NCBI RefSeq assembly: GCF_913053745.1
Contig: NZ_CAJXGF010000018.1
Span: 1 to 46,232 of the forward strand
Direction of reading: 5' to 3'
Source: an uncultured Nitratireductor sp.
GTDB lineage: Bacteria > Pseudomonadota > Alphaproteobacteria > Rhizobiales > Rhizobiaceae
Length of the DNA: 46,232 bases
The notes below the pieces were generated by a model, which worked only from the letters and a program-made list of their open reading frames with translations, was not told the origin of the DNA and did not search any database. The position numbers and the translations under genes were made by a program. The stretch's first letter is position 1; every line of letters starts with the position of its first letter. Positions 8,318 to 15,709 of this stretch are shown here, in pieces.

Positions 8318-9631
8318 ATGCAGACGCATACCCCAACGACGCCCTTTGGGCGGCGAACGATGTCGCTTGGCATGATGGCAAGTCAGGCCGTGGCGAAGAC
8401 TGCGCCGGAAGGCGCGTGGGTTCAGAAGTGGAAAGTGTTCCACTCGATCCGGGAAGCACGCCAGCTGATAGGCGCCACGGACCGTTCACTCGCCATTCTC
8501 AATGCCTTGCTCTCGTTCCATCCTGAAGCGGAGCTTTCGAGCGACGGCGAACTGATTGTGTGGCCGTCGAACGAGCAGCTGAGCGCCCGCGCTAATGGCA
8601 TGCCCCCGACCACACTGAGACGCCACCTGGTTGTCCTGGTTGAGTGTGGGCTGATCGTCCGCCGGGATAGCCCCAACGGCAAGCGCTTCGCCCGCAAAGG
8701 CCGGGGAGGGCAGGTGGAACAGGCCTACGGGTTTGATCTGTCCCCGATCGTTGCGCGGGCCGAAGAGTTTCAAGAGCTCGCCGAGGCCGTCCAGACCGAG
8801 AAGAAGGCCTTCAAGGTCGCCAAGGAGTGCCTCACGCTTCTGCGCCGTGACATCGTCAAGCTGATCGAGACCGGTATCGAAGAGAACGCCCCAGGCAATT
8901 GGGGCAGGGTGCAGCAGACCTATCAGGCTATCATCGGCCGGCTGCCACGATCCGCTCCGCGACAGCTTGTTGAAGACATTTGCCGCGAGCTCCATGATCT
9001 CTACGCGGAAATACTCGAGGTATTGGAATCATTTGCAAAAACACAAAAATTGGACGCCAATGAGTCCCAATATGGATGCCACATACAGAATTCAAAACCA
9101 GACTCTATATCTGAATCTGAACAAAGCTCTCGAAAAGAAGATGAAGCGGTCGGCAGCGCTGCAGAAAACGACAACCTGCGGAGCTTGCCAAAGCGAGAGT
9201 TGCCATTGGGGATCGTGCTTGATGCGTGCCCCAACCTGAAGGATTTGGCGCAAGGCGGCGAAATCCGCCACTGGCGGGACTTTTTGGCGGCCGCAGAGGT
9301 AGCCCGGCCGATGCTGGGTGTCAGCCCGAGCGCCTGGCGGGAAGCCTGCGAGGCGATGGGCGAGGCACAGGCCGCGATTACGCTGGCGGCGATCCTGCAA
9401 CGCTCCGATCAGATCAACAGCGCCGGAGGATATTTGCGCAGCCTGACCGACAAGGCGCGGGAGGGCCAGTTCTCGACTTGGCCAATGGTCATGGCGCTGT
9501 TGCGGGCGAAGCTGGACGCCGGCAAGGCAGCAAAGACAGACCACGAGCCGCCAGATGGCGGCAAGGATGGGGAAGGGGGCTTTGCTGTCTCGGACGCCCT
9601 GCTGAACTCGCTACAAAAGCCGAGAACGTGA
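8318..9631 (+). CDS. repC: RepC, replication initiator of the repABC plasmid
   Basis: A 437-residue initiator that starts MQTHTPTTPFGRRTMSLG, the conserved RepC N-terminus, and continues with the winged-helix-type DNA-binding region (AILNALLSFHPE, then LIVWPSNEQLSARANGMPP and RRHLVVLVECGLIVRRDS). RepC is the rate-limiting initiator and the origin is normally inside its own gene. The ATG at 8318 has AGGTGA five bases upstream; a GTG at 8309 is less likely. The middle of the gene (about 9018-9135) is clearly richer in A+T than the rest. The end is convergent with the small gene at 9669-9884. Confidence 0.95.
   Translation: MQTHTPTTPFGRRTMSLGMMASQAVAKTAPEGAWVQKWKVFHSIREARQLIGATDRSLAILNALLSFHPEAELSSDGELIVWPSNEQLSARANGMPPTTLRRHLVVLVECGLIVRRDSPNGKRFARKGRGGQVEQAYGFDLSPIVARAEEFQELAEAVQTEKKAFKVAKECLTLLRRDIVKLIETGIEENAPGNWGRVQQTYQAIIGRLPRSAPRQLVEDICRELHDLYAEILEVLESFAKTQKLDANESQYGCHIQNSKPDSISESEQSSRKEDEAVGSAAENDNLRSLPKRELPLGIVLDACPNLKDLAQGGEIRHWRDFLAAAEVARPMLGVSPSAWREACEAMGEAQAAITLAAILQRSDQINSAGGYLRSLTDKAREGQFSTWPMVMALLRAKLDAGKAAKTDHEPPDGGKDGEGGFAVSDALLNSLQKPRT
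9018..9135. other. A+T-rich segment inside repC, candidate oriV
   Basis: Within an otherwise GC-rich gene, this stretch contains runs such as CAAAAACACAAAAATTGG and a series of AT-rich codons. It encodes a low-complexity polar linker (SKPDSISESEQSSRKEDE). In studied repABC plasmids the origin of replication maps to an A+T-rich region in the middle of repC. Placement here is by analogy plus visible composition. Confidence 0.5.
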
Positions 9632-9668
9632 TGATGGAACGCGTTGGATCTCGGAGGCGGCCATCGGC

Positions 9669-9884
9669 TCAATCGCCGGAATCATCGATCAGGCCGTCGA
9701 AGCTGTCGAGGAGCGCGTCCACAATGACCTGGCCGAGAGCATTGGCGGCTTGGGTGATCTGGGTTTCGTCTCCGGTTCGCGCCGCGGTCGCCAGTGCCGA
9801 ACGTTGGTCCGTAAGTATCGAATTGGCCCGCTCGATTGCCCATTCCGCGAATTCATCGCGGGTGTTGATGGTGATGGTTTCCAT
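9669..9884 (-). CDS. Small acidic protein of unknown function
   Basis: A 71-residue reading frame encoding METITINTRDEFAEWAIERA and then an acidic, helical sequence ending DSFDGLIDDSGD. It is convergent with repC and lies downstream of the resolvase gene at 9990 on the same strand. No family is recognised. The amino-acid composition is protein-like (no runs of Arg/Pro typical of shadow frames), but the ribosome site is weak (no clear AGGAG upstream of the ATG). The opposite strand and the other minus frame give only unnatural Arg/Ser-rich products here. Confidence 0.5.
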   Translation of the reverse strand: METITINTRDEFAEWAIERANSILTDQRSALATAARTGDETQITQAANALGQVIVDALLDSFDGLIDDSGD

Positions 9885-9989
9885 GGAGGTTCGCTCTCGG
9901 ATTTACGGATTGTTGGCCATGTTCTGGCTATGGTCGCAGCGCGCGATTTATACAGCGTCCGCGCTTTCCAGTCATTTTTGCTTCTGCGT

Positions 9990-10913
9990 TCAGGTCGTCT
10001 CGAGGTGACCGCTTCGTCTTGCCCTGTCGAGGAGGTTCTTGACGGACGACGGCGCCCATTTCGTCCCACCTCGCGGGGTGCGCTCATGAAGACGCTCAAG
10101 CTGGCTGGCGATCTCGCGCAAGGTGAGTTCCGGATTGGAAGAATGAATGCCCGCCACCAACGTCATCAGACGGTCCTCGGGCAGGCGGGGCGAGGATTTC
10201 CGCAGAAGCGATTTGTCGGCCATTCCCTCGCTTACCATCCATTTCACGGCGCGTCGGAGCCGTTCGGGGGTCCAGTCGAACCCGCGCTGCCTGAGGACAC
10301 GCGAGATGTCGTCCCAGGTGTGATCTGGACGCAAGCGCCGAACGGTTGGAAGCCACTGATTGGCTGTGGACTGGATGCGTGCGCCATAGGCCGCCTTTTG
10401 AGCCGCCGTCATCCTGGCCAGCGCCTCCGGCCGGCGTTCGCGAATACCAGGATTGCCTGGTAGCCGGCCCTTTGCCTTTGCGGCTTTGATGCCGGCCTTG
10501 GTGCGCTCGGAATTGAGGGCTCGTTCGAGCTGAGCCACAGCGCCCAGAACCTGCAGCGAAAACATGCCTTGCGGTGTCGTGGTGTCGATGGGATCGGTCA
10601 GCGATCGGAAATGGGCGCCCTTGGACGTGAGCTCCTCGATGACCTCGAGCAGGTGGCTGACTGAGCGCGCCAGACGATCGAGGCGAACAACGACAAGGGT
10701 ATCGCCGGCGCCGATCTCCCGGATAAGGTTGGCGAGGGCAGGGCGTGCCCGCGAGGCGCCGGCGCCGTGCTCCTGGATGATTGTCTCGCATCCGGCCGAC
10801 CTCAGTTCCATCTCCTGCGCTTCCGTCGTCTGCTCCTCCGTGGAGACGCGCGCATAGCCGATAAGTTGGCTCGGTGGCCGACGAGAAGATGGATTTTGCG
10901 GTGCTTTGGCCAT
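9990..10913 (-). CDS. Serine recombinase (resolvase/invertase family)
   Basis: A protein of 307 residues from the ATG at 10913 (a TTG at 10952 would add 13). It has the resolvase catalytic domain: LIGYARVSTEEQTTEAQ with the nucleophile Ser, then GDTLVVVRLDRLARSVSHLLE with the conserved Arg residues, QGMFSLQVLGAVAQLERAL, and the ERTKAGIKAAKAKGR linker. The C-terminal part (about 120 residues beyond a simple resolvase) carries helix-turn-helix-like segments (LTLREIASQLERLHERTP) that probably form a longer DNA-binding region. Likely roles are plasmid dimer resolution or inversion. It is divergent from the toxin-antitoxin operon. Confidence 0.9.
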   Translation of the reverse strand: MAKAPQNPSSRRPPSQLIGYARVSTEEQTTEAQEMELRSAGCETIIQEHGAGASRARPALANLIREIGAGDTLVVVRLDRLARSVSHLLEVIEELTSKGAHFRSLTDPIDTTTPQGMFSLQVLGAVAQLERALNSERTKAGIKAAKAKGRLPGNPGIRERRPEALARMTAAQKAAYGARIQSTANQWLPTVRRLRPDHTWDDISRVLRQRGFDWTPERLRRAVKWMVSEGMADKSLLRKSSPRLPEDRLMTLVAGIHSSNPELTLREIASQLERLHERTPRGGTKWAPSSVKNLLDRARRSGHLETT

Positions 10914-10947
10914 TTGGAGCGCCTGTGAACCATATATAGAGAGATTT

Positions 10948-10959
10948 TCCAAAATTGGA
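10948..10959. repeat. Palindrome TCCAA-AA-TTGGA upstream of the resolvase
   Basis: Five-base arms around a two-base centre, 35 bp upstream of the resolvase start. Serine recombinases cut at a central dinucleotide of an inverted repeat, so this could be a crossover subsite or operator. Arms are short; tentative. Confidence 0.3.
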
Positions 10960-11007
10960 GGATACGGATAACTGATCGATTGAAGGTGTCTTTTGGTGGA
11001 TCGGCCA

Positions 11008-11052
11008 TTGACTCTACCCAGTGCTGGCTCATATATGACCCATTGGGTTATA
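11008..11052 (+). promoter_or_regulatory. Promoter and overlapping operator of the toxin-antitoxin operon
   Basis: TTGACT at 11008-11013 and TATATG at 11032-11037 (18-bp spacing) form a promoter for the toxin gene starting at 11061. Covering the end of the -10 box is the palindrome ACCCA-T-TGGGT (11038-11048), extendable to 19 bp (11034-11052) with one mismatched pair. This is the arrangement expected when the HTH antitoxin represses its own operon. Confidence 0.6.
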
Positions 11053-11060
11053 GGAAGCGC

Positions 11061-11399
11061 ATGCAGACTGTCGCAGAGACACCATTGTTCATCAAGCAGG
11101 CGACGGCGCTGTTTAGCGAGGATGAGCGAAAGGAACTGATCGATTTTCTCGCTGCAAATCCTCAGGTGGGTGATGAGATACCAGGTACCGGTGGCGTTCG
11201 TAAGATGCGGTTCGGTGCCAAAGGCAAGGGTAAGCGCGGCGGCGCAAGGGTCATCTACTACTGGTACAGCGATGACGCGCCAATCTACGCGCTGTTAGCA
11301 TACGGCAAGAATGAAAAGGTCGATCTGAAGCCGGACGAGGCAAAAGCGGTTGCAGCCTTCGCCAAGGCGATCAAGGCAGCGAACAGGAGCAGGGCATGA
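11061..11399 (+). CDS. RelE/HigB-family toxin of a type II toxin-antitoxin pair
   Basis: A 112-residue protein beginning MQTVAETPLFIKQATALFSE. The family motifs are visible: DFLAANPQVGDEIPGTGGVRKMRFG, then GKGKRGGARVIYYWYSDDAPIYALLAYGKNEK split over a beta sheet, and a C-terminal helix. These match the RelE-like (PF06296) mRNA interferase group found with XRE antitoxins in a toxin-first order. The ATG at 11061 follows an AGGAAGC site; upstream extension to 10980 would run through the promoter. The stop overlaps the antitoxin start (ATGA). Confidence 0.85.
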   Translation: MQTVAETPLFIKQATALFSEDERKELIDFLAANPQVGDEIPGTGGVRKMRFGAKGKGKRGGARVIYYWYSDDAPIYALLAYGKNEKVDLKPDEAKAVAAFAKAIKAANRSRA

Positions 11400-11749
11400 G
11401 CGAGATGACAAAATTCGGTGCTGAACTGATCCAGTCTATGTCGGAAGCTCTGGCGCACGCACAGGGTAAGGACGTTCCCGGTGTCAAGGTGCACAGCGTC
11501 GATGTTGGCGCGGTGGATGCCAAAGCCATCCGCAAGAAGCTCGACTTGACACAGGATGAGATGGCCACAGTGCTGGGAACCAGCCCATCCGGCTACAAGA
11601 AGTGGGAGCAGGGCACGCGGCAGCCAAGCGGTGCGGCCCGTACACTGCTTCGCGTCATGGACCGGGAACCTGAGGCGGTTCTGCGTGCACTTTCGCCCAA
11701 TGATCCCCAGGCAAACGTCAATAACAAAACTCCTGCAGCTGCGCACTGA
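11396..11749 (+). CDS. XRE-family HTH antitoxin
   Basis: A 117-residue antitoxin with a helix-turn-helix domain in its second half: VDAKAIRKKLDLTQDEMATVLG, then TSPSGYKKWEQGTRQPSGAA. Such HigA/NadS-type proteins bind the toxin and repress the operon. It is fused translationally to the toxin by an ATGA overlap. The stop lies 17 bp from the convergent tyrosine-recombinase gene. Pairing and order support a plasmid addiction role, with the palindrome at 11034-11052 as its likely operator. Confidence 0.85.
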   Translation: MSEMTKFGAELIQSMSEALAHAQGKDVPGVKVHSVDVGAVDAKAIRKKLDLTQDEMATVLGTSPSGYKKWEQGTRQPSGAARTLLRVMDREPEAVLRALSPNDPQANVNNKTPAAAH

Positions 11750-11765
11750 GCAGGGGAGGGGCCTT

Positions 11766-12977
11766 TCAAAGCCCCGAGGCCTTGGTGAGGTTGACCCTAA
11801 AGCGATCGCGCCGTCTCTGGTATTTTCGGGTCATTTCGGCACTGGTGTGGCCAAGCTGTTTCTGCACGTAGCGCTCATCGACTTCGGCCGAAGAGGCGAG
11901 GCCAGACCGTAATGAGTGTCCGGCAAAGAGCCTTCCGCGCTCACCCTCCGGCAGATCGCCGCGCACGCCCGCGGCCAAGGCGGTGCGCTTGACCAGCCGC
12001 GCGATCTCCTGGCTGTTGAGGCGATCGGCACCCACCTTCTTTCCTTCTCCGGTGACACGACGGAACAAGGGCCCATGGGCGATGCGGGCGAGTTTGAGCC
12101 AGGTCTCGAGCGCGACAATTGGACAGGTGGCGTCGGACGAACCGCGGCCGATCTCGACTTCGCGCCAGCCGGTCTTGCCGCGCAGCGTGACGAGCATGCC
12201 CTTGTCCAGGATCTCGATCCAGCCCCGGCCGTCCTCGGTCTGGTCGCGGCCCAAGTCGAGCCCGACGATTTCGGAGCGGCGCAGGCCGCCGGCAAAGCCA
12301 AGCAGAAGCATGGCCCTGTCGCGCAGGCCGCGTAGGGTTCCGCGGTCGAGCGTTTCGAGCATGGCGATCAGATCCTCGGGCAGCACCGCCTCCTTTTGCC
12401 GGGGCGGGGCGGCATGCTTGTTGCGGATGCCGGACATGACGGTGGCGATGTGGCGGTCCTTCCTGTCGAGCGGCTGGCCGCGCTGCGCATAATTCCAGGA
12501 CAGTGAAGACAGTCGGCGTTCGATGGTCGACACGGAGTTGGGCTTTTTGTCGCCGCTGACCGTGCCGGACGCGCAGGCCGTGATGTAGAGGCCAACGACC
12601 TGCGGATCGGGCGGGAACACCTCGAGGCCCTGGCGCCGGCACCAGCCTGCAAAGTGCTTCCAATCCGAAGCGTAGGCGCGGCGTGTGTTTGTGGAACTCG
12701 CCGCTTCGACATAATTTCGTGCCCGGTCTGCGAGCGCATCAAGATTCGCCGCTCGGCTCGTGGGCCCGACGACAGGAAGGGAAGGTGAGGGGACTTCATT
12801 CTCCTCGGTCGCGGCCAACTGGGAGTGCTCGCTGAAAATGGCGTCCAGGTCGATATCGGGCAATTGGTCTGTGGAACCGGCCGGTACGGTCTGATCGACA
12901 CCTGGGGACGGTTGCTGTGATTCAGCGGAGCGTCCATGAGCACTGTTTCCGGGGTTTTGATTGACAAGAGGTACCAT
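11766..12977 (-). CDS. Tyrosine recombinase (phage integrase family)
   Basis: A 403-residue tyrosine recombinase. The SAM-like core-binding domain includes SSTNTRRAYASDWKHFAGWC. The catalytic domain shows Arg I (GFAGGLRRSEIVGL), the beta-hairpin Lys (LRGKTGWREVEIG), the box H-x-x-R (AGHSLRSGLAS) and the terminal LGHTSAEMTRKYQR with the Tyr nucleophile. About 100 disordered N-terminal residues precede the core domain. Start chosen at the ATG at 12977; a TTG at 12995 is possible. Close to its start lies a dif-like inverted site (12994-13028), so dimer resolution or site-specific integration is plausible. Confidence 0.92.
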   Translation of the reverse strand: MVPLVNQNPGNSAHGRSAESQQPSPGVDQTVPAGSTDQLPDIDLDAIFSEHSQLAATEENEVPSPSLPVVGPTSRAANLDALADRARNYVEAASSTNTRRAYASDWKHFAGWCRRQGLEVFPPDPQVVGLYITACASGTVSGDKKPNSVSTIERRLSSLSWNYAQRGQPLDRKDRHIATVMSGIRNKHAAPPRQKEAVLPEDLIAMLETLDRGTLRGLRDRAMLLLGFAGGLRRSEIVGLDLGRDQTEDGRGWIEILDKGMLVTLRGKTGWREVEIGRGSSDATCPIVALETWLKLARIAHGPLFRRVTGEGKKVGADRLNSQEIARLVKRTALAAGVRGDLPEGERGRLFAGHSLRSGLASSAEVDERYVQKQLGHTSAEMTRKYQRRRDRFRVNLTKASGL

Positions 12978-12993
12978 TTTTAGACAGTCACAC

Positions 12994-13028
12994 AAAACGA
13001 GCGATAATGCAAGATTATCGTTCGTATT
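12994..13028. other. dif-like inverted site next to the tyrosine recombinase
   Basis: AAAACGAGCGATAA, a 7-base centre TGCAAGA, then TTATCGTTCGTATT: 12 of 14 arm positions pair, the inner six (CGATAA/TTATCG) perfectly. The arm size, short centre and ATAA-TG...TTAT core resemble Xer dif sites and other tyrosine-recombinase core sites. It sits in the only gap upstream of the recombinase gene. It could alternatively be a promoter operator. Confidence 0.5.
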
Positions 13029-13103
13029 TATTCCCTAACAGCCGGTGCGGATCGTCCCGATTATTCTCGCATAAACCGCACATCATGTGTATTCTGATTT
13101 GTA

Positions 13104-14057
13104 ATGAATCGCCATGCCGCACCAGCAGAATCGTTTGGCTTACCCGTACCGCGCGTGCCCGCCTGGGCGGTGCCGCGCGCTGCGGTCGATAGCGATGTCG
13201 AAGCCGCCTACATGGCCGGCAGCGCCCTGAATTCGCTCGATAATCTGGTGCGGTCCGATGGCCCATGGCTTGGGGCATGGCGGCAGAGGCTTGCTTTGAA
13301 GGCCTCCGCTGCGAGCGTGAAGCTGATGCGCCGCACCGAGGATGAATCGGCCTTGCGCGATGCCTGGTTCTTGCGCCAGCCCGGTGACGATCCGGGGCCA
13401 GCCGGCAACGTGCTTTCGGCATGGCGAAAGCTCGCTGGCCGATCGCTGCCTTTGTCGGTTGAAGATCTGCAATCTGTCGCCGAATTGCTCGGCGCCACCT
13501 GGTCGGACGCCTTTGCCGGTCGAATAGAGGACATTGCCGGCGACGTGCGTTCGTCGGCTCCCGCGCCGCTGATCGCCGCGCGTGCCGCCACGGCGATTAT
13601 GCGCGAAGACCCGAAAGCTGAAATCCTGGCTTGGTGGTTGGCCGACTGCGCACTGTCATGGCGCATGGGCTGGACCCATGCTGTTCCGTTGCTCGCGACC
13701 CAGATCCACGCGGCCGTGCTTCGCACCGGTCCGGATCGTCGCCGGGGGCGCCCCGATGCTCCTGGCTTTGAGCGGGCAATCTGCCTTGCCGCCGCAGCCG
13801 GGGCGGCCGAGGCCTGCCGGCATGCCGCTGGCATTGCCGAGAAGGCAGAACGCCTGAACGATGTCACGCCGAAGCTGCGCGCCAAGGGGGCAGGGGACGT
13901 GATCGCCCTGTTGCTGTCCGACGATGCCGTGTCGGGCTCCTTCACCAGCAAGGAGATGACCCGCTGGGCCAGCCGCCGGCTGTTCGATCGCCTGCAGCAA
14001 TTTGATGCTGTGCGTGAACTTTCCGGCCGGTCGTCCTTCCGGCTGTACGGGTTGTAA
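13104..14057 (+). CDS. DUF1403 family protein
   Basis: A 317-residue, Ala-rich, predicted all-helical protein matching the DUF1403 family as I know it from alphaproteobacterial plasmids (PRVPAWAVP near the start, AAYMAGSALNSLDNLVRS, and a C-terminal DRLQQFDAVRELSGRSSFRLYGL). The biochemical role is not known. It is commonly followed by a ScpB-like gene, as here (2-bp gap), which suggests a joint role with chromosome- or plasmid-structure proteins. No signal peptide or membrane segment is seen. Confidence 0.75.
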   Translation: MNRHAAPAESFGLPVPRVPAWAVPRAAVDSDVEAAYMAGSALNSLDNLVRSDGPWLGAWRQRLALKASAASVKLMRRTEDESALRDAWFLRQPGDDPGPAGNVLSAWRKLAGRSLPLSVEDLQSVAELLGATWSDAFAGRIEDIAGDVRSSAPAPLIAARAATAIMREDPKAEILAWWLADCALSWRMGWTHAVPLLATQIHAAVLRTGPDRRRGRPDAPGFERAICLAAAAGAAEACRHAAGIAEKAERLNDVTPKLRAKGAGDVIALLLSDDAVSGSFTSKEMTRWASRRLFDRLQQFDAVRELSGRSSFRLYGL

Positions 14058-14059
14058 CC

Positions 14060-14743
14060 ATGGGCCGTCCCTCACGCGAAACAGGCCTATTGGATACCGA
14101 ACTCGACGCCTTGCCTCCCGAGCTGCGATGGCGCGAATGGATGACTCGCGTCGAAGCGGTCATCTTCGCCGCGCCCGATCCGGTCACCCGGGACATGCTG
14201 GCGCGCCTGGTCGGCCGCGAGTGCAGCATCGATCTGCTGATTGAGGATATTGCCAACGAGCTTGCGGCACGGCCCTATGAGATCGTAGCCGTTGCCGGCG
14301 GCTGGCAGTTTCGCACCCGGCCGCGCCAGGCCGGTGTGCTGAAAGCCGCCTTCGGCGGCACCACCACCGGCGCCGACATCACCGAGGGCGAGATGCTGGT
14401 GCTGGCCTCGATCGCCTACCACCAGCCGGTCACGCGGGGCGCGCTGTCAGACATGCTCGGCCGCGAGGTGTCGCGCGATGTCATCGGCCATCTTCGACGG
14501 CTCCACCTGATCGCGTCCGGGCCGCGATCACCACAGCCCGGCGCGCCGTACACCTATGTTACGACGAAAAAATTCCTCGGGCAGTTCGGGCTCGATACGC
14601 TGCGCGATCTGCCCGACCTGGAAGCGCTCGAAGATGCCGGCCTTCTCAGCAGGACAGATATGGCGGATGGGATGCCGGTCGCCGAAGCTACAACGACAGA
14701 AGCCATAGAGACTGAGGTCGATGGGTGGGGAGAAACGACATGA
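14060..14743 (+). CDS. ScpB-like winged-helix protein (SMC-kleisin partner family)
   Basis: A 227-residue ScpB family protein with two winged-helix domains. Recognisable segments are VEAVIFAAPDPVTRDMLARLVG at the N-terminus, PYEIVAVAGGWQFRTRP, and EGEMLVLASIAYHQPVTRGALSDMLGREVS, then PGAPYTYVTTKKFLGQFGL. Chromosomal ScpB binds ScpA and SMC in condensin. No scpA or smc gene lies beside this copy, so it may work with the chromosomal complex, with the SMC-like ATPase encoded at 19.4-22.9 kb, or with the DUF1403 protein. The stop overlaps the next start by ATGA. Confidence 0.82.
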   Translation: MGRPSRETGLLDTELDALPPELRWREWMTRVEAVIFAAPDPVTRDMLARLVGRECSIDLLIEDIANELAARPYEIVAVAGGWQFRTRPRQAGVLKAAFGGTTTGADITEGEMLVLASIAYHQPVTRGALSDMLGREVSRDVIGHLRRLHLIASGPRSPQPGAPYTYVTTKKFLGQFGLDTLRDLPDLEALEDAGLLSRTDMADGMPVAEATTTEAIETEVDGWGETT

Positions 14744-15564
14744 CCGACGAAGAAGTGAAGCGGCTCGATCCTACGCCATCGACCATCAAGAAGTTGTTTG
14801 CTTATAGCGGTAATCAGTGTGCAATGCCGGATTGCCGCGAGTTCCTGGTCGATGAGACGGGCGCAATGCTCGGCAAGATCGCCCACATTCATGCTGCGGA
14901 GAAGGGCGGGGTACGGTTTAACGATAAGATGACCAACGAGCAGCGCCGCGCCTTCGACAATCTCATGCTGGTTTGTGGCAAGCACCACGACATCATCGAC
15001 TATCCCGAGAATGTCAAGATCTATAAGCCGGAGGTGCTGCGCTATTACAAGACGGAGCACGAGGGTCGCTTCCGGCGCGCCGAGCGTCAGCTGATCGAGC
15101 AGGTCACCGATACCACGCAGGCGACCCTGCCGACCTATCCTAGGACGATGAGACGCATTGGAGAGGTTCTAGGCGTCAGCGAGATGGTCGACCATGATGA
15201 GGAAATCGAAGGCATCAGATCCTTCATCGACCGTCTGAAGGAGTTGCCGCTCGAACAACGTGATTTCGCCGTCAAGCTGGCCATCCGGATGCGGCGTCAA
15301 GACGCCGAGAAGCTGCTCGACGAGGACGTGACGGGAGCTTTTCAGATTGGCAACACCAAGCTTCAGAACCATATGCGTGTTCTGGATCATCACGGTCTCG
15401 GCGGCATCAATGAGGGGCACAATTATCGGGAGTATTTCGTGGAGCTGTGGGATCGAAAGCCGGGCGGCAATCCATGGATCAAAATGCTCGAATTCTGCGA
15501 TCAGACAGGCGTGAGCATCGATACACTCGTTTACGATCTCGATTTCTCCCAGTATGACGAGTAA
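14740..15564 (+). CDS. HNH-type endonuclease-like protein with C-terminal unknown domain
   Basis: A 274-residue protein from the ATG at 14740. The N-terminal third carries an HNH-like zinc/nuclease motif: YSGNQCAMPDC (two Cys), GKIAHIHAAEKGG (catalytic-type His) and FDNLMLVCGKHHDIID (Asn, Cys, His-His). The C-terminal two thirds are unrecognised; the last part (HMRVLDHHGLGGINEGHNY and MLEFCDQTGVSIDTLVYDLD) resembles a winged-helix or wHTH regulator fold. It is translationally coupled to the ScpB-like gene (ATGA) and followed by an Abi_2 gene. Likely a defence or DNA-processing nuclease; substrate unknown. Confidence 0.72.
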   Translation: MTDEEVKRLDPTPSTIKKLFAYSGNQCAMPDCREFLVDETGAMLGKIAHIHAAEKGGVRFNDKMTNEQRRAFDNLMLVCGKHHDIIDYPENVKIYKPEVLRYYKTEHEGRFRRAERQLIEQVTDTTQATLPTYPRTMRRIGEVLGVSEMVDHDEEIEGIRSFIDRLKELPLEQRDFAVKLAIRMRRQDAEKLLDEDVTGAFQIGNTKLQNHMRVLDHHGLGGINEGHNYREYFVELWDRKPGGNPWIKMLEFCDQTGVSIDTLVYDLDFSQYDE

Positions 15565-15709
15565 ACGTCCGGCTGCTTGGTTGGGCTTGCTGAGATGCAG
15601 GGCCGCGCGTGCATCTTGAAGCTGGAGGCCAAACGGGTTATATATTGGAGGTCACGGGCCGCCACACGACTCCTTCGGGAAGTGCAAAAGGGTGGCCCTT
15701 CGCTTTTTT

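Noticed and set aside
11750-11790. Terminator between the antitoxin and tyrosine recombinase genes
   Set aside because: A short GGGGC/GCCCC pairing exists but lacks a T-run and part of it is recombinase coding sequence.
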